DNA of 10,195 nucleotides from Caryophanales bacterium (GCA_022781015.1 JALEUF010000020.1:1-10195); one strand, 5' to 3'; counted from the first letter of the stretch, positions 1-5,525 are shown. Program-made: numbers and translations. The notes: generated by a model not told the origin, from the letters alone.

Positions 1-46
1 CATTTTATTGAATAAAAAGTGGAGAATCAAAATTCTAATCCGATTA

Positions 47-66
47 CATTCGAATGTGTTCGAACA
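47..66. repeat. Two adjacent 10-bp palindromes with TTCGAA cores
   Basis: CATTCGAATG (47-56) is followed without a gap by TGTTCGAACA (57-66). Each is a perfect palindrome and the two TTCGAA cores are exactly 10 bp apart, one helical turn. This is a plausible double operator for a gene to the left of the window, but no promoter or gene can be assigned to it here. The region 1-85 otherwise shows no coding potential. Confidence 0.4.
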
Positions 67-85
67 GAATGAAATTTATTCTTAC

Positions 86-107
86 AAAAAAAGGGCGTCC
101 TGCCCTT
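86..107 (-). terminator. Rho-independent terminator
   Basis: On the minus strand AAGGGC pairs with GCCCTT across a 5-nt loop (stem arms 91-96 and 102-107) and is followed by a run of seven T (A-run 86-92 on the plus strand). This is a strong intrinsic terminator for whatever is transcribed leftward through 108-147. Confidence 0.7.
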
Positions 108-136
108 AATTGGTGAACCCAGTCCTTTCGGACAGC
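86..136 (-). ncRNA. Candidate small structured RNA or leader remnant
   Basis: Read on the minus strand, a GC-rich islet in very AT-rich DNA starts just after a TATAAT hexamer (142-147). It folds as GTCC-GAAA-GGAC, a GNRA-capped hairpin (120-131), which can be extended by GAGCT pairing with GGGTTC. It then runs into a hairpin with a T-tract. I do not recognise an Rfam family. No good -35 element is visible at 16-18 bp; TTGCAA lies 21 bp away. It could be a small RNA of about 50 nt, an attenuated leader, or only a tandem terminator region behind the tRNA operon. Confidence 0.25.
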
Positions 137-155
137 TCAATATTATAATATAAAT

Positions 156-179
156 AAAAAACCCTACTTTGCAATAGGG
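156..179 (-). terminator. Terminator of the tRNA-Ala/tRNA-Met operon
   Basis: CCCTA (162-166) pairs with TAGGG (175-179) around an 8-nt loop, and six T follow on the minus strand. It lies 11 bp after the CCA end of tRNA-Met. The stem is short (5 bp), so some read-through into the structured segment downstream is possible. Confidence 0.65.
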
Positions 180-190
180 AATTAATCAAT

Positions 191-267
191 TGGTGGCTGC
201 GGGGGGACTCGAACCCTCGACACACCGGGTATGAGCCGATTGCTCTAACCAACTGGGCTACGCAGCC
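191..267 (-). tRNA. tRNA-Met(CAT), elongator type
   Basis: A full cloverleaf with encoded CCA (191-193) can be drawn: acceptor GGCTGCG/CGCAGCC, anticodon stem ATCGG/CCGGT with loop CTCATAC, and T loop TTCGAGT. The anticodon is CAT. The G1-C72 pair excludes the initiator, which has an unpaired position 1-72. The start GGCTGCGTAGC and loop ending AC favour elongator Met over the lysidine-modified tRNA-Ile2. Two C-A mismatches occur, at 12-23 in the D stem and 50-64 in the T stem. The gene lies 3 nt downstream of tRNA-Ala in the same transcript. Confidence 0.93.
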
Positions 268-270
268 ATA

Positions 271-346
271 TGGTGGAACTTAACGGGATCGAACCGTCGA
301 CCTCATGCTTGCAAAGCACGCGCTCTCCCAGCTGAGCTAAAGTCCC
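271..346 (-). tRNA. tRNA-Ala(TGC)
   Basis: The cloverleaf is canonical and CCA is encoded (271-273). The acceptor GGGACTT/AAGTTCC contains the G3-U70 wobble pair that identifies alanine tRNAs. The D stem is GCTC/GAGC, the anticodon stem CGTGC/GCATG, and the loop TTTGCAA gives anticodon TGC. It is the first gene of a two-tRNA operon read leftward. Confidence 0.97.
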
Positions 347-365
347 AAACCGTTATAGACCTTAT

Positions 366-382
366 GCCGTTTCAAAAACGGC
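366..382 (-). other. Leader hairpin at the 5' end of the tRNA transcript
   Basis: GCCGTTT (366-372) and AAACGGC (376-382) form a 7-bp stem with a 3-nt loop. The predicted transcription start, about 7 nt after the -10 box, falls at its 5' edge, so the primary tRNA transcript should begin with this hairpin. No T-run follows it on the minus strand, so it is not a terminator. Confidence 0.5.
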
Positions 383-388
383 TTTGCT

Positions 389-417
389 ATTATAAGGCAA
401 GGAAAGACACTTAACAA
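389..417 (-). promoter_or_regulatory. Sigma-A type promoter of the tRNA operon
   Basis: On the minus strand TTGTTA (412-417) and TATAAT (389-394) are separated by exactly 17 bp. The -10 box is perfect and the -35 box matches 4 of 6. It stands about 43 bp ahead of tRNA-Ala. Confidence 0.7.
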
Positions 418-480
418 TAACCAAATTCACAAATTGATGCCATATTTTACCTAAATTTGCTTATATAAATAATATAAGGG

Positions 481-510
481 TAAAAGAAGGAAGGTTATTC
501 GCCTTCCTTC
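481..510 (-). terminator. feo operon terminator overlapping the last stop codon
   Basis: GAAGGAAGG and CCTTCCTTC (arms 486-494 and 502-510) form a 9-bp stem, followed on the minus strand by TTTTA. The TAA stop of the Cys-rich gene (495-497) sits in the 7-nt loop, so the last codons form one arm of the stem. Confidence 0.75.
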
Positions 511-743
511 TTAGAATTATCATCATTGCGGCAACAGGAACAATGCTTCTTCTCTTCTCTTTTTTTAGTGGCTTTATAATCCGCTAATAGGGACTTACCC
601 TTATTAGAAGAACAACCACAATTACATCCACCGCTTTTCTTTTTGATAATCACATAAGTAGCGGCAAGGATTATAACAATAGCAACAACTACTAATATTA
701 CTATATCGATTACATTTATATTTTCTAATGCTAATAAATTCAT
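495..743 (-). CDS. FeoB-associated Cys-rich membrane protein
   Basis: This 82-residue protein has one N-terminal transmembrane helix (about residues 11-33), a KKK anchor and a cytoplasmic tail with two cysteine clusters: C40-N-C42-G-C44 and C68-S-C70-C71. The layout matches the small FeoB-associated family (Pfam FeoB_associated) found as the last gene of many Firmicutes feo operons. A role with FeoB in handling Fe2+ on the cytoplasmic side is the usual assumption; the exact function is not established. Its ATG overlaps the feoB stop in ATGA, indicating translational coupling. The C-terminal tail after the last cysteine is very polar (NDDNSKKEGE). Confidence 0.85.
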   Translation of the reverse strand: MNLLALENINVIDIVILVVVAIVIILAATYVIIKKKSGGCNCGCSSNKGKSLLADYKATKKREEKKHCSCCRNDDNSKKEGE

Positions 744-2989
744 GCAGCCATTGCCTCTTTCTTGGTTTTGTAACGGTCATAGAAATATAGCCCCACTCCG
801 CCTAGAACAAGTAATGGTAATGTAATTCCTAAAGTCCAAACATAATCGACACTTATGTAACCAATTATACCCATGATATAGGATAAACCTAGCCAGAATA
901 AGACGGTGAATACGAATGTCTTATGATCTTTTAATTCGCCTTTAGCAGTTGCAACAGAAGCAAAGCAAGGAATGGTAAGCATATTAAACAAGGCAAATCC
1001 AACTAAGCCACCTTTGGTTATTCCACTAGCAGCAGCAATATCTTCAAATGAACTTAACCCTAAACCAGAAGCAAGGCTTTCGACTGTTGAAGTAACGTTT
1101 TCTTTAGCGACTATACCTTGAATAGAAGCAACGGAGAATATCCATGAATATCCGCCAGTTTGGGCACTTCCAAATCCAAGAGGAGTAAATACAGGAGCAA
1201 TGAAGACACCAAGATCATGGAGAATTGATTCATTTGGTTCAACCATTTCCCATTTCCAGGAGAAATTAGATAAGACCCAGATGATAACAGTAGATAAGAA
1301 GATGATGGTAAATGCTTTGATGACAAAGTGCTTTCCCTTGTCATAGACATGTAAGGCCAAGGCTTTCGGGCTTGGGAGGTGATAGGCAGGTAATTCCATG
1401 ATAAATGGAGGTACTTTTTCTCTTTGGCTAGTCTTAGTCATGACAATGACAGAAACAAGAGCAATAACAACGCCAAGTAGATATAGCATGAAGGTGAATA
1501 AGCCAGCATCAAGCCCACCAGCTGCAGCAATAGCAGCGGCAATGATTACTAAGAATTCGGCTTTGGCACCGCAAGTGAAGAATGGAATGACGCGGATGGT
1601 TTTTGTTCTTTCTTGGTCGGAAGAAAGGGTTCTTGTATTCATCATGGCAGGAACACCACATCCAAATCCCATGATCATAGGCAAGAATGCACGTCCAGAG
1701 ACACCGAATCTACGTAATAATCTATCTAATACGAAGGCGATTCTAGCCATATATCCGCTATCTTCTAGTAAGGAGAAGAAAGCAAATAGAAGCATGATTT
1801 GAGGTACAAATCCTAAGACGGCACATACCCCACCTAGGACACCATCATATATTAAGCCAATTACCCACTCGGAAGCACCGGCACTAATTAATCCTTGCTT
1901 AATGCCAAGGGCAATACAACCTAATATACCAGTTTCCTGGTCGCCAGCTAATCTATGGAGGAATTCTCCAATAGGAGCAATCCCAGCATCATCATAGAAT
2001 AATCCTGCAAATGGACGGACTTCTTCTCCTCCGATATTGAATTTGATATATCCTAGATATCCTTCACCTAGATCTAATCCCATCGCATGCATGTAGAATA
2101 AGTCTCCAGCAAATACGATATGGAATATAGCAAACAAGATGACAATCATAATAGGCAAGGCAGCCCATTTGTTAGTCATAACCTTATCAATTTTATCTGA
2201 TAAAGTAAGCTTTTCGCTTTCATTTCTAGTCTTTTTGCCTTCGATGACTTTATTTACCAAAGGTGAGAGGAATTTATATCTTTCATCGGCAATAGAAGAT
2301 TCATAATCAACCTTGTCATCTTTAACTAAATCATTTACTTCGTTATAGGCAACTTTGTTTTCTTTTTCTTCTAATTCATCTTTTTCAAGGGCCTTAACCG
2401 CATGGAATAATGGAGAATCTATATGGTTATCTTCATAGATCTTCTTGGCTTTTTCTAAAGTTTCCTTAAACGGAAGGAAAGAAGTTCCTTTTCTTTCTTT
2501 AGCTTTAGAAACTGCTTCCATTAATTCGTCTAGACCTTTATTTCTTAAAGCAGAGATTGAAACTACCTTCACTCCAAGAGCTTTTTCTAGCTCCCTTGCA
2601 TCGATTTGTTGGTCATTTTCGGCAACCGCGTCAATCATGTTGAGGGCAACTACAACCGGAACATCCATTTCTAGGAGTTGGGTAGTCATATATAGATTAC
2701 GCTCAAGATTAGTCGCATCGATGACAGAAATTACTACATCAGGTTTTTCATGAAGAATGAAATTCCTAGAAATAACTTCTTCTGGGCTATATGGAGATAA
2801 AGAATAGATACCTGGAAGGTCAGTAATCTTTATTTCTTCGCTACCCCTTTTCTTGTTTTTATAGACACCTTCCCTTTTTTCGACAGTGACTCCAGGCCAG
2901 TTGCCAGTATAGGCAGTCGACCCAGTCAAAGCGTTAAATAAAGTTGTTTTACCACAGTTTGGATTACCAAGTAGTGCTGCGTTAATCAT
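740..2989 (-). CDS. feoB: Ferrous iron transport protein B (GTPase and permease)
   Basis: FeoB imports Fe2+ across the cytoplasmic membrane. The 749 residues are normal for the family. The N-terminal G domain shows G1 GNPNCGKT (8-15), TGNWPGVTVE (28-37), G3 DLPG (57-60), G4 NMID (117-120) and G5 SAL (146-148). A helical regulatory region (about 165-265) is rich in Lys and Glu. The membrane part starts near residue 272 and contains the gate motif GFGCGVPA (441-448), whose Cys is typical of FeoB. The gene starts with ATG behind AAGGAG; the ATG overlaps the stop of the second feoA (ATGA) and the gene's own TGA stop overlaps the next ATG. The order FeoA-FeoA-FeoB-Cys-rich peptide indicates one transcript, probably iron regulated. 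Confidence 0.98.
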   Translation of the reverse strand: MINAALLGNPNCGKTTLFNALTGSTAYTGNWPGVTVEKREGVYKNKKRGSEEIKITDLPGIYSLSPYSPEEVISRNFILHEKPDVVISVIDATNLERNLYMTTQLLEMDVPVVVALNMIDAVAENDQQIDARELEKALGVKVVSISALRNKGLDELMEAVSKAKERKGTSFLPFKETLEKAKKIYEDNHIDSPLFHAVKALEKDELEEKENKVAYNEVNDLVKDDKVDYESSIADERYKFLSPLVNKVIEGKKTRNESEKLTLSDKIDKVMTNKWAALPIMIVILFAIFHIVFAGDLFYMHAMGLDLGEGYLGYIKFNIGGEEVRPFAGLFYDDAGIAPIGEFLHRLAGDQETGILGCIALGIKQGLISAGASEWVIGLIYDGVLGGVCAVLGFVPQIMLLFAFFSLLEDSGYMARIAFVLDRLLRRFGVSGRAFLPMIMGFGCGVPAMMNTRTLSSDQERTKTIRVIPFFTCGAKAEFLVIIAAAIAAAGGLDAGLFTFMLYLLGVVIALVSVIVMTKTSQREKVPPFIMELPAYHLPSPKALALHVYDKGKHFVIKAFTIIFLSTVIIWVLSNFSWKWEMVEPNESILHDLGVFIAPVFTPLGFGSAQTGGYSWIFSVASIQGIVAKENVTSTVESLASGLGLSSFEDIAAASGITKGGLVGFALFNMLTIPCFASVATAKGELKDHKTFVFTVLFWLGLSYIMGIIGYISVDYVWTLGITLPLLVLGGVGLYFYDRYKTKKEAMAA

Positions 2990-3219
2990 TTATGGCTCCT
3001 TACTAGAACCGATTCAGCTTCGCTATGGCGAAGAGAAAGTTCATAATTCCTAATAGTAATTTCAATAGGATCACCTAGAGGGGCTTTCTTTCTTACATAG
3101 ATTTCGGCACCTGGGGTAATTCCCATGTCGAAGAGTCTTCTTTTTACCCTTCCTTCCCCTGCAATAGAGTCAACATAGACTGTTGTCCCGATTGGGGTTT
3201 CAGACAGTTTGTTATTCAT
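2986..3219 (-). CDS. feoA: FeoA domain protein (second copy)
   Basis: A 77-residue SH3-like FeoA protein, recognised by the pattern IGTTVYVDSI...RRLFDMGITPGAEIYV followed by DPIEITIRNYELSLR. It is thought to bind FeoB and adjust its transport activity. I chose ATG at 3219 (MNNKLSET): GAGGTT lies upstream of it, and the protein then begins as FeoA proteins usually do. A longer frame opening at 3252 would add 11 atypical residues inside the preceding gene. It overlaps the first feoA by 8 nt (ATGAATAA) and feoB by 4 nt (ATGA). Confidence 0.92.
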   Translation of the reverse strand: MNNKLSETPIGTTVYVDSIAGEGRVKRRLFDMGITPGAEIYVRKKAPLGDPIEITIRNYELSLRHSEAESVLVRSHK

Positions 3220-3436
3220 GTTGAACCTCAACCTCAATGCCCATGGATACATTTCTATCTAGACCTAATCTAGATTCCTTGACATTGATAACCACTGCCC
3301 CATGTTCTTCTTGCAAAAGAAAAATGGATTCTCCCTTAACTAGGCCCAAAGAAGCAAGATGTTTGGTACTCCTATCTTCTCCCCTAACTTTTACGATAGT
3401 TAGTTTCTTTCCGATTGGCGCAAATGGTAATGGCAT
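3212..3436 (-). CDS. feoA: FeoA domain protein (first copy)
   Basis: A 74-residue FeoA-type protein: MPLPFAPIGKKLTIVKVRG, then HLASLGLVKGESIFLL and VVINVKESRLGLDRNVSMGIEV, which follow the beta-barrel pattern of the family. It is the first gene of the feo operon. The start ATG at 3436 has a strong AAAGGAGG site 6 nt upstream, and the promoter lies 24 bp further up. Its sequence differs clearly from the second copy, so the pair is not a recent duplication. Two feoA genes before feoB are common in anaerobic Firmicutes. Their distinct roles are not known. Confidence 0.92.
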   Translation of the reverse strand: MPLPFAPIGKKLTIVKVRGEDRSTKHLASLGLVKGESIFLLQEEHGAVVINVKESRLGLDRNVSMGIEVEVQHE

Positions 3437-3458
3437 ATTTTGCCTCCTTTACGATGAA

Positions 3459-3506
3459 AAGTATAGTTAGCTTAACATTCATGTCAAGAGAAAATTAACT
3501 ATACTT
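3459..3506. promoter_or_regulatory. Inner inverted repeat, candidate metalloregulator operator pair
   Basis: AAGTATAGTTA (3459-3469) and TAACTATACTT (3496-3506) form a perfect 11-bp inverted pair. The left arm covers the -10 box and the right arm lies directly upstream of the -35 box. The right arm is itself nearly palindromic (TTAACTATACTTAA, 3495-3508), so each arm could hold a dimer. From memory, it is similar to the AT-rich palindromes bound by streptococcal DtxR-family repressors (ScaR/SloR type). Binding here would block RNA polymerase when metal is plentiful. Confidence 0.55.
3460..3487 (-). promoter_or_regulatory. feo operon promoter
   Basis: On the minus strand a perfect -35 box TTGACA (3482-3487) and TATACT (3460-3465) are 16 bp apart. 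The start would be near 3453, giving a leader of about 17 nt that carries AAAGGAGG. It is the only good promoter in front of the feo genes. Confidence 0.75.
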
Positions 3507-3524
3507 AACAATTAGGCAAAATAA

Positions 3525-3554
3525 AAGGCCCTAGTCAGGAGGTACTAGGGCCTT
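3525..3554 (-). terminator. Terminator of the FAD isomerase-like gene
   Basis: AAGGCCCTAGT (3525-3535) pairs perfectly with ACTAGGGCCTT (3544-3554), an 11-bp stem with an 8-nt loop, followed on the minus strand by TTTTATTTT. It lies 14 bp after the stop codon and separates this gene from the feo promoter. Confidence 0.9.
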
Positions 3555-3568
3555 CAAAGGAAGTCGAA

Positions 3569-4930
3569 TTAGAAGTAACGGATAACTAATTCCCTTGCAT
3601 ATTCAGCGGTTTCTTCCATGTCGCCGAATGCCATGACTTCACCAGCATAGTAAGTATGGTTCTTACCTTGCATAGCTTCAACTTTATCATACCATCCATC
3701 GGCATAATCTTTTGAACTTACATGTGGGAAATAATACCAGTCATCGATTCTTTCGGTTGCCTTGACTGGTAGACCAGCCTTGGCCAAATCTTCGATAGTC
3801 GTCTTCTTAGCATCTTCGAATGGGACATCTTCGCATCCTTCATGGTTGCGGAGAGTAAATGTTACGACTGGTTGATTGACAACTCCTGGCCACCTATGGT
3901 AGAAGACCATCAAGTGTCCCCTGGTTTCTGGAGTCATATTGGCAAAGAAGTAATAAGAGATATCTGGATCTGGAGTTGTACGAACTGCCATCGTGAAATA
4001 TTCCTTATGGACAATCTTGGAGAATAGTTCCTTTTCCTGTTCGGTTGGATCGCCATATTTCAAGAATAGTTCTAATGGGGTGCAGATGATGATATCATCG
4101 AATTCTTCGGTATCTTTGCCGTTTAAAGTTACCAAAACCTTATCTTCTTTTCTTTCAATCTTAGTAACTTCAGTATTTAGGATTGCTGGATGCTTTAGAT
4201 GCTTATTGACACCTTCCCAAATGGATTGGGTACCATCTTTCCAAGTCCAGAGTTTACCAACTGATAAGAATTGTCTAACTGTGAATCCATCTAGATACTT
4301 AAGAACATAAGCAGCTGGTATTTCATCAAAATAACCATAGCCGAATGAAGTGAATGGGCCTTTCCATACTGGAGCAGCCGCTTCACATTTATTCATCTTA
4401 AGGAATTCAGAGAAAGGCATTGATAAATCCTTGAGGTTAGGATTTTTGCCTTTGACAATCTTTAGTTCTGGAGTAGTTGGCAAGGAACCATCATATTCCC
4501 CTTTTGCAACTCCCCTATGGCCATTGACGTCATAGCCATAATATTTTTTCTTTAATAGCTTGGTCATCTTGTTTAGCTTTAGAAGCATGTTGAGCTTTTC
4601 TGCTAAACCTTTTTTGAGCTCCTTGCCTTCGGTAGTCATGAATTTCCTACCCATGGCTGGTCCGCCAATATGACTTGCTCCACCAAATTTTTCAGCCTCT
4701 GCGACTGCAAAATAGGTATCGCAACCCATGACAGCACCCATTTCGATGGTTCTTTCTTCATCCATCTTTGGGCCCATCTTCATTTTTGGAGAGAAGCATT
4801 TCCCTCCGACACGATTTAATTTTTCATAGATGACGTAATTGTCATAACCTTTCTTTTCAAGGTTCATGGCAACGGTTTGGCCTGCTGGGCCTCCGCCGAT
4901 AATACAAATTCTTTTATTTTTATTTGCCAT
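3569..4930 (-). CDS. FAD-dependent fatty acid double-bond isomerase-like protein
   Basis: A 453-residue flavoprotein of the amine-oxidoreductase fold. The Rossmann motif GGGPAG (12-17), acidic E36 at the end of strand 2 and the following RVGGKCFSP (40-48) bind FAD. Many segments match my recall of the P. acnes polyunsaturated fatty acid isomerase (PAI): EMGAVMG, KYYGYDVNGH, PFTSFGYGYFDEIPAAYVLKYLD, LWTWKDGTQ, WYYFPHVSSKDY and YAGEVMAFGD. PAI turns linoleate into 10-trans,12-cis conjugated linoleate. Arg95 (GPAMGRKF) falls where PAI has Arg88, which is implicated in substrate binding. No signal peptide is seen. The start ATG at 4930 is fixed by an in-frame TAG just upstream, but its AAAGGAG lies 17 nt away, unusually far. 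The gene is monocistronic with its own terminator. Substrate is not proven; other unsaturated fatty acids are possible. Confidence 0.8.
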   Translation of the reverse strand: MANKNKRICIIGGGPAGQTVAMNLEKKGYDNYVIYEKLNRVGGKCFSPKMKMGPKMDEERTIEMGAVMGCDTYFAVAEAEKFGGASHIGGPAMGRKFMTTEGKELKKGLAEKLNMLLKLNKMTKLLKKKYYGYDVNGHRGVAKGEYDGSLPTTPELKIVKGKNPNLKDLSMPFSEFLKMNKCEAAAPVWKGPFTSFGYGYFDEIPAAYVLKYLDGFTVRQFLSVGKLWTWKDGTQSIWEGVNKHLKHPAILNTEVTKIERKEDKVLVTLNGKDTEEFDDIIICTPLELFLKYGDPTEQEKELFSKIVHKEYFTMAVRTTPDPDISYYFFANMTPETRGHLMVFYHRWPGVVNQPVVTFTLRNHEGCEDVPFEDAKKTTIEDLAKAGLPVKATERIDDWYYFPHVSSKDYADGWYDKVEAMQGKNHTYYAGEVMAFGDMEETAEYARELVIRYF

Positions 4931-4983
4931 ATTGAACTAAAAACTATCTCCTTTCAAATTTTTAATTTGTCTTTAGCAACTTC

Positions 4984-4989
4984 ATTATA
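4984..4989 (-). promoter_or_regulatory. -10 box for the FAD isomerase-like gene
   Basis: A perfect TATAAT stands on the minus strand 53 bp ahead of the start codon. No good -35 box is at 16-18 bp (GCAACA at 17 bp, 3 of 6), which suggests that an activator is needed. TGCCAA repeats lie just upstream. Confidence 0.5.
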
Positions 4990-4999
4990 GACACTTTCT

Positions 5000-5071
5000 T
5001 GCCAAATGTTGCGTAAAAAATGCCAATTTTAAATATTTTTACCGGTATATTGATATTTATTGCCAATTTTA
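5000..5071. repeat. TGCCAA direct repeats in the divergent control region
   Basis: TGCCAA occurs at 5000-5005, 5021-5026 and 5061-5066. The last two are part of an 11-bp perfect direct repeat, TGCCAATTTTA. Spacings of 21 and 40 bp are close to two and four helical turns, placing all sites on the same face of the DNA. They lie between the divergent starts at 4930 and 5118 and are candidate sites for a shared regulator. Confidence 0.45.
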
Positions 5072-5105
5072 GGGTTTATTTCCTTATATTTGTAATAGAA
5101 ACTCC

Positions 5106-5111
5106 TATAAT
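5106..5111 (+). promoter_or_regulatory. -10 box of a likely leaderless gene
   Basis: TATAAT ends 6 bp before the ATG at 5118, so transcription would start at or next to the A of the start codon. No Shine-Dalgarno sequence is present in the 25 bp upstream. The -35 region is weak (CTTATA at 17 bp, 3 of 6). Confidence 0.45.
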
Positions 5112-5117
5112 TAAACC

Positions 5118-5525
5118 ATGAACAAATTACAGATTAGCTATATAAAAGAAAACGAAGTTGCTTCAAATAAATTCATGTCCATATTAAAAGGAGTTGGATA
5201 TGATGTTATTTTCTCTAATGAAGAGATTGATGAAAATAGAGTTGGCCTACTTATTTTCTATAAAGGGGCAAGTAAGGAAAAGATGCTAAAGGAAATCAAA
5301 TGGCTAGCAAAGCAAAACGAAAGGTCTTCTATTAAATATTTAAGGTTATTTCCTATATTCCTATTTGATAAGGAAGAGGATATAGAAAAAGACATCGATA
5401 GTTACGTCGATGCCTTTGATGATTTTATTTCTGGCGAATTCAAGCCATATGGGTTTGTTCTAAGTAAGCCAAATAAATATATTGTTGAATTCAATAAGAT
5501 TTTAGAAGAATCCTATAGCGAATAA
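5118..5525 (+). CDS. Small protein of unknown function, TIR-like fold suspected
   Basis: A 135-residue soluble protein, the only coding gene here on the plus strand. I do not recognise a family with confidence. The pattern LQISYIKENEVASNKFMSIL (4-23), GYDVIF (27-32), a hydrophobic strand VGLLIFYKGAS (42-52), KEIKWLAKQ (58-66) and RLFPIFLFD (76-84) follows the alternating strand/helix order of TIR domains (I-S-Y near the start, G-Y-D-V, then a Pro in a late strand). Glu59 could sit where TIR NADases keep their catalytic Glu. The protein is short for a TIR domain and has no partner domain. It is divergent from the isomerase-like gene and its stop directly abuts that of the Rnf operon. Its mRNA is probably leaderless. 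Confidence 0.6.
   Translation: MNKLQISYIKENEVASNKFMSILKGVGYDVIFSNEEIDENRVGLLIFYKGASKEKMLKEIKWLAKQNERSSIKYLRLFPIFLFDKEEDIEKDIDSYVDAFDDFISGEFKPYGFVLSKPNKYIVEFNKILEESYSE

Larger units (their letters stand above)
3436..3523. repeat. Outer inverted repeat around the feo promoter
   Basis: TATTTTGCCT (3436-3445) and AGGCAAAATA (3514-3523) are a perfect 10-bp inverted pair that encloses the whole promoter and the inner repeat. The left arm covers part of the ribosome binding site and the first base of the feoA start codon. The arms resemble half sites of Gram-positive manganese/iron regulators of the DtxR/MntR type (TTTTGCCT / AGGCAAAA); that link is inference. Confidence 0.5.

Noticed and set aside
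1..3. ATG on the minus strand at the very left edge
   Set aside because: It could start a gene to the left, but no Shine-Dalgarno is present in the 20 nt upstream and no coding sequence is visible.
51..62. LexA (SOS) box in CGAATGTGTTCG
   Set aside because: The spacing is 2 bp shorter than in the Bacillus-type box (CGAAC-N4-GTTCG) and the flanking C/G are missing.
740..742. Use of the Mycoplasma genetic code (TGA as Trp)
   Set aside because: TGA ends several genes in neat ATGA overlaps at the expected family lengths, and Trp is encoded by TGG.
1398..1802. Open frame of 134 codons on the plus strand, and a similar one at 2445-2753
   Set aside because: Both are antisense to feoB, whose family and motifs are certain; they have no recognisable domain and arise from the codon use of feoB.
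3220..3252. Earlier start for the second feoA, adding 11 residues
   Set aside because: The added residues do not fit FeoA proteins and lie in another frame of the first feoA; the ATG at 3219 has a GAGG site and an ordinary N-terminus.
3842..4535. Plus-strand open frames within the isomerase-like gene
   Set aside because: They lie opposite a well-supported FAD enzyme, overlap each other in different frames and have no ribosome binding sites.
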